Source: Streptomyces capillispiralis (GTDB taxonomy: Bacteria > Actinomycetota > Actinomycetes > Streptomycetales > Streptomycetaceae). Taken from it: DNA of 64,000 bases. Made by a program: the position numbers and the translations under genes. The notes below the pieces were generated by a model that saw only the letters and a list, made by a program, of their open reading frames with translations, was not told the origin of the DNA and ran no database searches. Each line of letters opens with the position of its first letter. The stretch's first letter is position 1. The stretch is from contig NZ_VIWV01000001.1 of the NCBI RefSeq assembly GCF_007829875.1, positions 1,054,001-1,118,000 of the forward strand, in the 5' to 3' direction. Below, piece after piece: positions 32,102 to 40,387 of this stretch.

Positions 32102-35008
32102 ATGCACAGTCAGGATCAAGGCTTTCCGCAGGACTGCCCGGGCGGACACCCGGGCATGTCCACCGAGGCGGGCATCGACGTACAGCGACAACTGGAATCG
32201 CTGATCCAGGACTTCCGGACCAGCGATCCGCCCATGCCGGTGATCGTGCTGCACGCCGAGGACGCCGCCGACGACGACCGCGTCACCGAACTCGTCGACG
32301 AGCTGCGCGAAGGCCAGCAGCGCCACGGGACACGTCTGGCCGTCGCCCCGACCGAGCCGCAGCCCGGGGCCCTCGATCCCACGGCCAGGGCCGCCCGGCT
32401 CCTGTGCGACCTCGGCGATCCAAGGAAGTGGGGCGACCGGTCCGCCACCTACCGGCCCTACGCCTTTCCCCGCCTCAACCTCGTGCGCGCCCTCCAGGAG
32501 GCCACCGACGACCCGGAGATGCGCGAACACTGGCCCATCGCCTCCACCGGCACCCCCGACGGGATCGCCCAGCGGGAGGAGGCACAGACCCACCTCCTGC
32601 GCATCCTCGCCCGGCAGCGCTGGCGCCCCCGCAGGCCCTCGCGCAGACCCCGGCAAGCGCTGCTCACCGATGTGCAGCAGTTCCTGCCCATGGGCGTCCT
32701 GGGCGCCTTCACCGCCCTGCTCACCCGCCCCGAGTGGTACGTCGCCGCGCTGGCGGGCATCGGGCTGATGGTCCTCCTCGCCGTCCTGAACCACGTCCCG
32801 GGACGCGCGCCCCTCTTCCTGTGGCTGCGCAGGGAGAGCCGGTGGTTCCTGACGACGACGTTCCTCCAGTCCGCCGCGCGACGCCAGTCGACCAGCGTGC
32901 GGCTGCTGCGCCCCGTCCGCTCCTGGAGAGCCATCGCGGCCCGCGCCTACGACGTGGCCGAGGCCATGCGGGAGGGCGGCCCGTTCCCGCTCCAGCTCTA
33001 CGTGCTGGCCCTCTTCGAGGACCTGCGGGACAACCACCGGCGCGGCAGCTGGGACCTGCGCGGATTCAAGCGGACCCGTCCGCCGGTGCTCCTGCTGCAC
33101 CGCATAGGCCGGGAGAACGGCGGCATCGAACTGATCAAGGCGGTCAGCGACGTCCGCAGCCGGCGCAGCGAACTCGACCCGCTCCTGATCGTGGCGGGCG
33201 TGGCGGCGGACGACGCGCCGCTGCTCGACCGGGGTGAGGACGCGGACCCGCCGACGGGCAGACCGCAGCCCCCGCTCCAGCAGCGCCGGCTCCAGCAGCG
33301 GTTGCGGCACTGGTACGACGAATGGGCCGGCAACCTCCGGGCCGACCAGTCGCCGAGCAGGACCAACGCCCTGCCCTGGGTCCTCAGGATTCCGCTGCCC
33401 GCCGAGGAGTTGGTGCAGCTGCGGCAGAAGGACTGGCGATGCGTCCGGGCCGGGAACCGTCCGCCCCTGGCCCGCGTGGTGTGGTCGGCCCACAGCCTGG
33501 CCCTCGTCATGGTGCTCGCCGCCACCGCGGCCGTCGTCCACTCACGCGAACTGCACCACACGTACTGCTCGGCGGGGCTGCTGACCGCCGCCCGTGACAC
33601 CGAGCGGCATCCCGCGCCCGGCGGCGGCACCGAGTGCGTGGGCATAGCCACCGGGGACGTCCGGTTCGGCGCCTACCTCGAGGACGGGGCCGACGAGGAA
33701 GGCGAGCGGCTGCGCACACTGGAGGACCTGGTGCGCGCCGAGAACACCAGGGTGCTGCGCCGCCACCCCGGCACCTACGTCACGGTGGTGTACGCGGGGC
33801 CGATGAGCTCCTCCACGGCGGACCCTTCCCTGGTCAAGGGCAACGAGGAACTGGCCGGCGTGTACCTCGCCCAGCGCGTCGTCAACGCGAACTACAAGGT
33901 GAAACTGCGGGTGCTGCTCGCCAACGGCGGCGCGGACATGGGGCATCAGCGGGTGACCGCCGAGGCGATCGCCGACTACGCCGACCGCGACCCGACCGTC
34001 GTCGGCGTGGTCGGTTTCGGCCGCGACCTGCAGAGCAGTCCCGACGTCACGCGCCGGCTCCACGCGGTCGGGCTGCCCGTCGTCTCCGGCACCAACTCGG
34101 CGACGTACCTGCCGGAGGACTTCTCCAACTGGTTCAGCCTCGCCGCCCCCGACGAGCACCAGGCGGAGGCGCTCGGTCTCGTCGCCCGGCAGTTGCGGCC
34201 CCGGGACGCGGCGCCGTACGCGCTGGTGCTGGCCCGCGACACCGAGGAGTCACAGGACCGCTACACCAGCGAACAGGCCACCTACGGGGGCCGGATGCTG
34301 CAACGGGAGGGCTACCGGATGCTGCCCGCGCAGACCTACCGGGTGGCGAACGACAACCCCGAGCTGCGGCTCCACGCGGAGAGCATCTGCCGGGGGAAGA
34401 CCGTCCCCTCCGTGATCTACTTCGCCGGCCGGGTCGAGGACATCGGGTCGCTGATGACCCAGCTGAGCACCGAACCGGGCTGCGCGAACCGGGAGATATC
34501 GATCCTCACGGGCGACGACCTGAGCAAGGCCAGATTCTCCGACACGGGTGGCCGCGACGGCGTCGCCCCGCGCATCACCCTCTACCACGCGGCCCTCGCC
34601 GAGTTGCGGGAGGCCGCCGCCGGGACCGACTTCTACAACGCCGCCGCCAAGTACCTCCCCTGGCTGGAGGAGGGCCAGGCCACCTACGACGCCACCGGCT
34701 TCGCCAGCGGACAGACCGCGCTCTCCCACGACGCCACGCGTGCGCTGTACTGGGCGGCCAGCCTCGGTGACGAACCCCAGAGCCGCGCCGCGACCTGGGT
34801 CAACCTCCGGGGCGTCAAGCTCGACGGGATGGCCACCGGCCGGATCGACTTCACCGACGCGCCCCTGTACGGCGAACGACGCGGCCACAGCATCGTGCTC
34901 AAGCGCGTCCGGCGCACCGCGGACGGCGTCTCGCAGGCGGAAGTGCTGTGCAGCAGACCGGCCGGCGGCATCGAGCCCCTCAGTGTGAAGGAGTGCGCCA
35001 TCAGGTGA
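32102..35008 (+). CDS. Large membrane protein with type-1 periplasmic-binding-like C-terminal domain
   Basis: A 968-residue protein. The N-terminal cytoplasmic part (about 1-190) has no recognised domain and no intact P-loop. A hydrophobic hairpin spans about 194-233, a second cytoplasmic part follows, and one membrane segment lies at about 463-482 (AHSLALVMVLAATAAVVHS). The last 480 residues resemble Leu/Ile/Val-binding-type periplasmic proteins: VTVVYAGPMSSS, ANYKVKLRVLLANGGADMG, VVGVVGFGRDLQSSPDVT, LPVVSGTNSATYLPEDF. The layout suggests a ligand sensor with an external PBP1 domain and cytoplasmic effector part. ATG 32102 with GGGGG upstream was chosen over ATG 32075. The partner is unknown. 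Confidence 0.75.
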   Translation: MHSQDQGFPQDCPGGHPGMSTEAGIDVQRQLESLIQDFRTSDPPMPVIVLHAEDAADDDRVTELVDELREGQQRHGTRLAVAPTEPQPGALDPTARAARLLCDLGDPRKWGDRSATYRPYAFPRLNLVRALQEATDDPEMREHWPIASTGTPDGIAQREEAQTHLLRILARQRWRPRRPSRRPRQALLTDVQQFLPMGVLGAFTALLTRPEWYVAALAGIGLMVLLAVLNHVPGRAPLFLWLRRESRWFLTTTFLQSAARRQSTSVRLLRPVRSWRAIAARAYDVAEAMREGGPFPLQLYVLALFEDLRDNHRRGSWDLRGFKRTRPPVLLLHRIGRENGGIELIKAVSDVRSRRSELDPLLIVAGVAADDAPLLDRGEDADPPTGRPQPPLQQRRLQQRLRHWYDEWAGNLRADQSPSRTNALPWVLRIPLPAEELVQLRQKDWRCVRAGNRPPLARVVWSAHSLALVMVLAATAAVVHSRELHHTYCSAGLLTAARDTERHPAPGGGTECVGIATGDVRFGAYLEDGADEEGERLRTLEDLVRAENTRVLRRHPGTYVTVVYAGPMSSSTADPSLVKGNEELAGVYLAQRVVNANYKVKLRVLLANGGADMGHQRVTAEAIADYADRDPTVVGVVGFGRDLQSSPDVTRRLHAVGLPVVSGTNSATYLPEDFSNWFSLAAPDEHQAEALGLVARQLRPRDAAPYALVLARDTEESQDRYTSEQATYGGRMLQREGYRMLPAQTYRVANDNPELRLHAESICRGKTVPSVIYFAGRVEDIGSLMTQLSTEPGCANREISILTGDDLSKARFSDTGGRDGVAPRITLYHAALAELREAAAGTDFYNAAAKYLPWLEEGQATYDATGFASGQTALSHDATRALYWAASLGDEPQSRAATWVNLRGVKLDGMATGRIDFTDAPLYGERRGHSIVLKRVRRTADGVSQAEVLCSRPAGGIEPLSVKECAIR

Positions 35009-35024
35009 GCGGGCCGGCGGTTGT

Positions 35025-35030
35025 TACGCT
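35025..35030 (+). promoter_or_regulatory. -10 element giving a probably leaderless HD-domain mRNA
   Basis: TACGCT ends 6 nt before the GTG start codon and no Shine-Dalgarno sequence is present, so transcription would begin at or next to the start codon. The -35 is not clear. Confidence 0.35.
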
Positions 35031-35036
35031 CCTCGA

Positions 35037-35636
35037 GTGAGGATTCCGGGACCCGAAGAGATCCGTGCCCTGCACGAGAAGTACGCGCCCACCGCCGAGG
35101 CGCTCGCGCTCGTCCACACGCACTGCGAGATCGTCTGGAGCGTCGCCGAGCAGCTCGTCTCGGCCTCGCGTCTCGACGTCGACGCCGAACTGGTCCGCGC
35201 CGGATGCCTCCTCCACGACATCGGCGTGTACCGCCTCTACGGTGCCGACGGGCGGCTGGACCACGGGAACTACGTCCGGCACGGGCTGCTCGGCCACGAG
35301 ATCCTCGAACGGGAAGGCTTCCCCCAGCCGTTGCGCCGGTTCTGCTCCCATCACACGGGTGTGGGCATCACGCGGCAGGACGTCCTGACCCAGGGCCTCC
35401 CCCTGCCTCCCGCCGACTACCTGGCGGTGACGGACGAGGAGAGGCTGGTGATGTACGCGGACAAGTTCCACACCAAGTCCCGCCCGTCGGTGTTCCTCTC
35501 CCCCGACGAGTACGCCGCCCACGTCCGCCGCTTCGGCGAGGAGAAGGTGACCGCGTTCGAGGCGCTGCGCGCGGAGTTCGGCGACCCGGACGTCGACCGC
35601 CCGGTGCCGGAGGGCGAGGTGTCCGTCCGCCCGTGA
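35037..35636 (+). CDS. HD-domain phosphohydrolase-like protein
   Basis: A 199-residue HD-superfamily protein. Metal-ligand motifs are VHTHCEIV (about residue 28), the HD pair in GCLLHDIGVY (about residue 60), HGLLGHEIL and CSHHTG. Members hydrolyse nucleotides, phosphoesters or cyclic dinucleotides; the substrate is not readable. GTG 35037 is the only sensible start and lacks a ribosome-binding site. It follows the PBP1-like gene by 28 nt but probably has its own promoter. The 3' end lies in a 15-bp inverted repeat. Confidence 0.85.
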   Translation: MRIPGPEEIRALHEKYAPTAEALALVHTHCEIVWSVAEQLVSASRLDVDAELVRAGCLLHDIGVYRLYGADGRLDHGNYVRHGLLGHEILEREGFPQPLRRFCSHHTGVGITRQDVLTQGLPLPPADYLAVTDEERLVMYADKFHTKSRPSVFLSPDEYAAHVRRFGEEKVTAFEALRAEFGDPDVDRPVPEGEVSVRP

Positions 35637-35708
35637 GCGTTGCCGGGCGCCGACCATGCCGCTGTAGGACGGCGGCGTTCCGCGCGGAGGAGAGGGCGGA
35701 CGGACACC
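35618..35708. repeat. 15-bp perfect inverted repeat at the edge of the defence region
   Basis: GGTGTCCGTCCGCCC (35618-35632, inside the last HD codons) and its exact complement GGGCGGACGGACACC (35694-35708) are separated by 61 nt. It may act as a bidirectional terminator between convergent genes. It also marks the change from core-like to lower-GC accessory DNA. Confidence 0.6.
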
Positions 35709-35715
35709 CAGGCTG

Positions 35716-37437
35716 TTATATGCGGGGCTGCGCGACACCATTGACCGATAGGTCGGAGTCAGGGACGGGCCGCACTGACGCCTGATGCACCTCTGGCTCG
35801 AGAACATCAGAGGTCACACCCGAAGTCCCCTCCCTCCCCACGCCTTCTGATTCGGCGTTCTGTAGGAACGGGGTATCAGCGTGCGCGAGGAGCCGATTCA
35901 GCTCGCCGTCGAGCCCTTGCTGCAGCGGGGTGCCATCCTTACCGAAGGAGTCGATTTCCGCCTCCATCAGCAGTCGCTTGGTAACTTCGTGCACCACCTT
36001 AACTCGCAAGATGCCACTGTGGTCATATCTGAAATCAATGACTACGGCGTTCCGCTCCGGATCCTGTTCGGGCTTCGGGAGGCGGACTTCGAGCACCCCG
36101 AGCGGGAACGCACGGTCACTGTCAGCCGCGTAACCTGCTTCTCCCTCGACGATCTCCACTCTCAGAGAAGAGGCGTTCGGCCTCGCAGGGGTGAAGCGCC
36201 GTTCCCCACGAGCGGCCAGAGTACGATTCCGCTTGATGATCGGCACGAATCCCTTGCGGGCGCCACCTGCGATGGCTGTGCCCAAGTCGTAGTTGGTTAC
36301 CAGGCTGAAGCGCTCCCGGTCCAAGTGATGGTCGAGTGCGGCCGAGTAAACGGCCGCGCCGCGCGCCACCGCAGTCATGGGATGACACAAGCCCGGGTCC
36401 ACGATGCGGTCAGTCCCCAGGAGACTGCCGACCGCATCACGCGCCTCAGGAATCTGAGAGGTGCCACCGATCATGAGTACTGCGTCGATGTCAGCGGGAC
36501 CAATGCCCAAGTCCTCAAGACACTGCTGCAGAGGATCCATCGCACGCTCGATGAGCGGGGCGGCCGCAGCGGCGTACTCGTCTCGAGACACTTTCAGACT
36601 CGTACCCAAAGCGGGGAAGTCGACATCCATCTCACCTATGTCCCTCCGGGACAGGGCGATCTTGGTCAGTTCGACATCGCGCCTCCAGCGATTGCGCTCG
36701 TGCAGCGTCAGATTTTCCGGTATCTGACCGGCCTTGCGCAGGAAAATACGCGCCAGCGCCTCGTCGAACTCGAGCCCGCCCAGTGCGGTGATGCCCCGGG
36801 AGGTGAGCTCTTCAAAGTATTTACCGTCGTAGTCGAGCACGGTGACATCTATCGTGCCGCCACCCCAGTCGAAAATGAGGAGGCGTCCAGGTATGTCTAC
36901 ATCTGTGGCGTAGGAAATAGCCGCGGCAGTGGGCTCGTTGAGTAGCGCTTTGACCTTTATACCGGCGAGGCGTGCCGCGGCTCTCGTCCGGTAGCGGGCG
37001 CCCCCCGTGGCGTTCGCGGGTACGGTGACGACCGCCTCGGACAGGTCAAGCAGGTGCCGTGACGCGGCCGACTTCATCTGTGCGAAGAGGGCTGCCGCAG
37101 CGGCTGTGCTACGGAACGGCTCACCGCCGATCCAGACGTGATGCTCCTCCAGGAGCGGGCTGTCCTCGTTGGCCTGCTCCATTCCCGCGGACCGGGTGCC
37201 GAGCATACGCTTGACCGCGTCGACAGGATCGCTTGTGGTCGTCTTGGCATCCCAGCCGAAGCACAAGGTGCGATCGAAATCCCGGACGGACAGGACCGAC
37301 GGGAACAAGTCCTCAAATTCCGGCTGGCGCCACTGGGCGGGCACATTGCCACTGTCGACAGGAAGGACCTCGGTGGTATCGCCGTTGTACCGGGCGACCA
37401 CCGAGTTGCTGGTTCCGAAGTCGATTCCGTAGGTCAA
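35716..37437 (-). CDS. Hsp70-family protein, last gene of the helicase-chaperone operon
   Basis: A 573-residue DnaK-like protein. The ATPase domain has YGIDFGTSNSVVA, AVKRMLGTR (Lys of the DnaK catalytic site), IFDWGGGTIDVTVLDYDG and VLMIGGTSQIPEARDAV. A beta substrate-binding domain follows (VVIDFRYDHSGILRVKVV), but the helical lid is short; DnaK is about 640 residues. The start is TTG 37437, overlapping the GrpE-like stop as TTGA, which is rare and marks strong coupling. It is clearly not the housekeeping dnaK: its partners are a GrpE-like gene, a degenerate J-like gene and a DEAD/DUF1998 helicase. Confidence 0.92.
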   Translation of the reverse strand: MTYGIDFGTSNSVVARYNGDTTEVLPVDSGNVPAQWRQPEFEDLFPSVLSVRDFDRTLCFGWDAKTTTSDPVDAVKRMLGTRSAGMEQANEDSPLLEEHHVWIGGEPFRSTAAAAALFAQMKSAASRHLLDLSEAVVTVPANATGGARYRTRAAARLAGIKVKALLNEPTAAAISYATDVDIPGRLLIFDWGGGTIDVTVLDYDGKYFEELTSRGITALGGLEFDEALARIFLRKAGQIPENLTLHERNRWRRDVELTKIALSRRDIGEMDVDFPALGTSLKVSRDEYAAAAAPLIERAMDPLQQCLEDLGIGPADIDAVLMIGGTSQIPEARDAVGSLLGTDRIVDPGLCHPMTAVARGAAVYSAALDHHLDRERFSLVTNYDLGTAIAGGARKGFVPIIKRNRTLAARGERRFTPARPNASSLRVEIVEGEAGYAADSDRAFPLGVLEVRLPKPEQDPERNAVVIDFRYDHSGILRVKVVHEVTKRLLMEAEIDSFGKDGTPLQQGLDGELNRLLAHADTPFLQNAESEGVGREGTSGVTSDVLEPEVHQASVRPVPDSDLSVNGVAQPRI

Positions 37438-38609
37438 CTGTTCCTCCGCTGCGACTCCCCCTCCTCGGCGGGGTCGCCGAGGAGCCGTCTGATGAGAAAT
37501 GAAGCCGGAATCAAAGGCGCATTACGCCCCGTGCGACCGGGTGCAACCTCATTGCCGCCGTCCGGATAAGCCGGATCGACGCCCACCGTATCCGGCCCAT
37601 GGTCATCTCCACGAGGGTTGCGCTTCTCCTGAGCATCAGAACTTCCGCGCTCCTCGGCGGGAACCGTGTGAGCAGGCACCTCAACAGACGCCTCCTCCGC
37701 CTCCCTCACGGACTGCTGCTCAAGCGCGACGCGGGCTCCTGAGGCGTCCCTGTGGTCGACGGGCTGAGTGAAGCCCTCCCCTCCAGGACCGGACTGGTGA
37801 AGTCCGCTGCCGACCTCGTCCATCTTGTCCTTGTGCTGCCGGGACGTCCGTCCGTGTGTCTTCCCCTGCGGCAGCGCGGCTCCGGGCGAAGGAGCCTGAC
37901 GAACCCAGCCCCGCTCGATCACGCGTCCCGAATCAGCATCGACATAGGCCGGCGTGACCAGCTCAAAGACCTCAGCCCCGGTCCTCTCGGCCGTTCCCGT
38001 GCTGGCACCGTCCGCCGAGTTGAACAGCGTAAGGTCCTCGAGGTCGACCACTCTCCGGAGACCGGCCTTCTCGATCTCCGCCCCGATACGCTCCTGAAGC
38101 CGGAGCAGCATCTTGGCTTGGGCGGCTGCCCGGTCGATGAGTACCAGCTGAGCCAGATGCCGTTCCCTCGTCCTCATGCCTTCGATCACGCCTGCTCGCA
38201 GCGCCTCGGCGATCTGGCGTCCTACAGCACGCAAGTCCTGCCCCTGCGAGACGGGCTCACCCGCAGCTGCGTCTCCTTGCGCTGCCAGGCTCTGCTGGAG
38301 GGTCCGGAAACCTTCCTCAAGTCTGGGCTCTACGACGGCAAGAACGGATGTGAGCAGGGCAGCCGCGTCGAAGGTGCCCGGCTCGCACTCTGGATGACTG
38401 CTGCTCGAACAGACGACGAAGGGGGGCTGCTTAGCGCCTGAGGCAGCCGCGGCGGCAGGTTTACCTCGGTCGGACGGCGCGGGCCTCTTCACCTTCTTCT
38501 TGTCTGCAGCCTTGCGGCCGTGGCTCTTCGAGGCGGCGTTCTTCTTGCCCTGCGGGCCGCGCCCCTTCGGCGAGGACCGGGCTGCGCCGGATCCCTTGGT
38601 GCTGCTCAC
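37434..38609 (-). CDS. GrpE-like candidate with basic N-terminal tail
   Basis: A 391-residue protein with three parts. Residues 1-65 are Lys/Ser/Ala-rich and strongly basic (for example KGRGPQGKKNAASKSHGRK), suggesting nucleic-acid contact. Residues 85-215 are mostly helical with heptad-like Leu/Ala spacing. The segment AEVFELVTPAYVDADSGRVIERGWVRQA resembles the beta domain of GrpE. The remaining 130 residues are polar and probably disordered. GrpE assignment rests on this short match and on the Hsp70 next door, so it is tentative. GTG 38609 overlaps the upstream stop (GTGA). Confidence 0.65.
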   Translation of the reverse strand: MSSTKGSGAARSSPKGRGPQGKKNAASKSHGRKAADKKKVKRPAPSDRGKPAAAAASGAKQPPFVVCSSSSHPECEPGTFDAAALLTSVLAVVEPRLEEGFRTLQQSLAAQGDAAAGEPVSQGQDLRAVGRQIAEALRAGVIEGMRTRERHLAQLVLIDRAAAQAKMLLRLQERIGAEIEKAGLRRVVDLEDLTLFNSADGASTGTAERTGAEVFELVTPAYVDADSGRVIERGWVRQAPSPGAALPQGKTHGRTSRQHKDKMDEVGSGLHQSGPGGEGFTQPVDHRDASGARVALEQQSVREAEEASVEVPAHTVPAEERGSSDAQEKRNPRGDDHGPDTVGVDPAYPDGGNEVAPGRTGRNAPLIPASFLIRRLLGDPAEEGESQRRNS

Positions 38610-40387
38610 TCGCTGCTGCTCTCTCGGAGAAGGTCTTCGGAGGACTCGCCCACAGGAGGCAAACCCATAGTGTCGCACGCGGTTCCTACGATGGCCTCTG
38701 CCGCTTGCCGCTTCGCGAACTGACGCTCGGCGGCCGTGGCGGGTGCCGTCTGCCGTGGCATAGGCATGGCACTGCGGACAGCCTCGGGCACGTCGACGCT
38801 CGAGTGAGCCCATTTCCCGGGCATCAGGGGCACCGCGTAGGGCGGGATGGTTGCACGGCCTCGTTCGAAGGCTTCGATCGCGTCTTTCGCCTCGTTGGCC
38901 AGCGCCTCACCGTCCATGTCCAGACTGCGCCGCAGTGTCCGCCATCGCTCCTTCCAGCTATCAGCCCCGTCCGGCACACCAAGGACGAGGTAAGGGTTCA
39001 GAATGTGGTTCCGCTCGCGTTGGCGCGCCAGTTGGTGCAGGACCTCACGGTTGCCTTCCAGACGTCGTCGGGCCTCCCATGGCAGCCTGTCCTCCCGCAT
39101 ACCGCCGCCGGATGCGGAACTCAGGGTGTCGAGCGCCTCCTCATACCGGGGACCGTCATCGCCGTGCAGCACAAGAAGGTAGGCCATGGCGTTCCTCGCT
39201 TCCCAGCCGGCGAGCGTCCAGGAGCGCTGCAGAGCGTGCGCGTCGTTCCACGCGGCCCTGAGCAGGGTCAGGTGCTTCTGCTCCTCTCCTCGGAGCCGTG
39301 ACTGGTGGGCCAGACGGAGCGCACGCTGGATACGGCGCACCAGCAGCCACGGTCCGAATGACTTGTCCCGGCGCAGGTCGACCGGAGTCTGCGGTGCAAG
39401 ACGTTCCAGCACCGGCCACAACCACCGCTTCTTGCTCAGGTCATGCGTGACGCGGCCGCTCTCCCTGACGGTTCTGAGCTCAGAGACGAGTTCCCGCTGC
39501 CGACTGCTCAGTCCAGATGCCTGGTCCAGCACGGAAGCGTCCCCGTCCGCGAGGCGGGTGTAGAACTCACGCCGGAGCAGTTCGCTGTGCCATCCGAGTT
39601 CCCGCAGGCCGTCAGCACCGACCCCTGACGGAGTGAGCCGTGCCTGGAGATAGAGACGGCGGGGACCTTCCTCCGGCACAGCACGCGCCGTGAGGCACGC
39701 GGCGTCCACCAGGTCATCCACCACAGGCAGGGGGAGGTATTCCGTGAGTTCTCTCTGTGCGCTGGCCTCGACGGGAGCCTTCTTCAAGCGCTCGTAGCAG
39801 GTATACAGGCGCCAGGTACGGTCCGCCGGGGTTTCAGGCTCCGAGTCCTCTGGCCCGCGGTCGGGGGTCTCCAGACCTCTCAGGTCATCCAGAAGGAACC
39901 GCGCACGCAGAGCTTGGGCGTCAGAGAGCACCTGCAATCCTGCCTTGTGTGCCTCCGCGAGCAACCTCACTGCCTCCACGGATGCCAGGCATCGCACCGC
40001 TTGCACGACTGCCCTGGCGAGCTCGGGTGCCGTAAGTGCGGACCACCTGTCTCCCAGCCCTTCGCAGGGCTGGCCTGTCTCGCGCACCGCCTCCGCGATG
40101 AGAGCCGCTGCGCGAAGAGCTTCCTGCCACGCCTCCCGGGTACCGAAGCCGACAGGCACCGCAGGTGGCTCATCGCCGGCCTGGCCCGCCACCGCTGCTG
40201 ATCCTGCCGTGCCGTCACCAAGGGCTGGATCCGGCGCCGGAGCCGGCCCGCTCCGGGCACGCTCCGCGATCAGAGCCATGCGCCGCTGCCTTTCACGCTC
40301 CAGCAACTGGGCGCGGCTGGGCGCGCCCCGGCCCGCGGACTGGCTGGTTTCCCGGCCAGTGGCAGGAGGCACAGACTCAGTGGTCAC
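38606..40387 (-). CDS. Unknown protein with degenerate J-domain-like segment
   Basis: A 593-residue, mostly helical, charged protein. Near residues 460-510 the sequence LNPYLVLGVPDGADSWKERW followed by RTLRRSLDMDGEA resembles the start of a J domain, but the HPD tripeptide that stimulates Hsp70 is missing (LDMDGE in its place). No membrane segment. It may be a Hsp70 adaptor that cannot stimulate ATP hydrolysis, or a structural module. GTG 40387 overlaps the helicase stop (GTGA). The rest has no recognisable domain. Confidence 0.7.
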   Translation of the reverse strand: MTTESVPPATGRETSQSAGRGAPSRAQLLERERQRRMALIAERARSGPAPAPDPALGDGTAGSAAVAGQAGDEPPAVPVGFGTREAWQEALRAAALIAEAVRETGQPCEGLGDRWSALTAPELARAVVQAVRCLASVEAVRLLAEAHKAGLQVLSDAQALRARFLLDDLRGLETPDRGPEDSEPETPADRTWRLYTCYERLKKAPVEASAQRELTEYLPLPVVDDLVDAACLTARAVPEEGPRRLYLQARLTPSGVGADGLRELGWHSELLRREFYTRLADGDASVLDQASGLSSRQRELVSELRTVRESGRVTHDLSKKRWLWPVLERLAPQTPVDLRRDKSFGPWLLVRRIQRALRLAHQSRLRGEEQKHLTLLRAAWNDAHALQRSWTLAGWEARNAMAYLLVLHGDDGPRYEEALDTLSSASGGGMREDRLPWEARRRLEGNREVLHQLARQRERNHILNPYLVLGVPDGADSWKERWRTLRRSLDMDGEALANEAKDAIEAFERGRATIPPYAVPLMPGKWAHSSVDVPEAVRSAMPMPRQTAPATAAERQFAKRQAAEAIVGTACDTMGLPPVGESSEDLLRESSSE

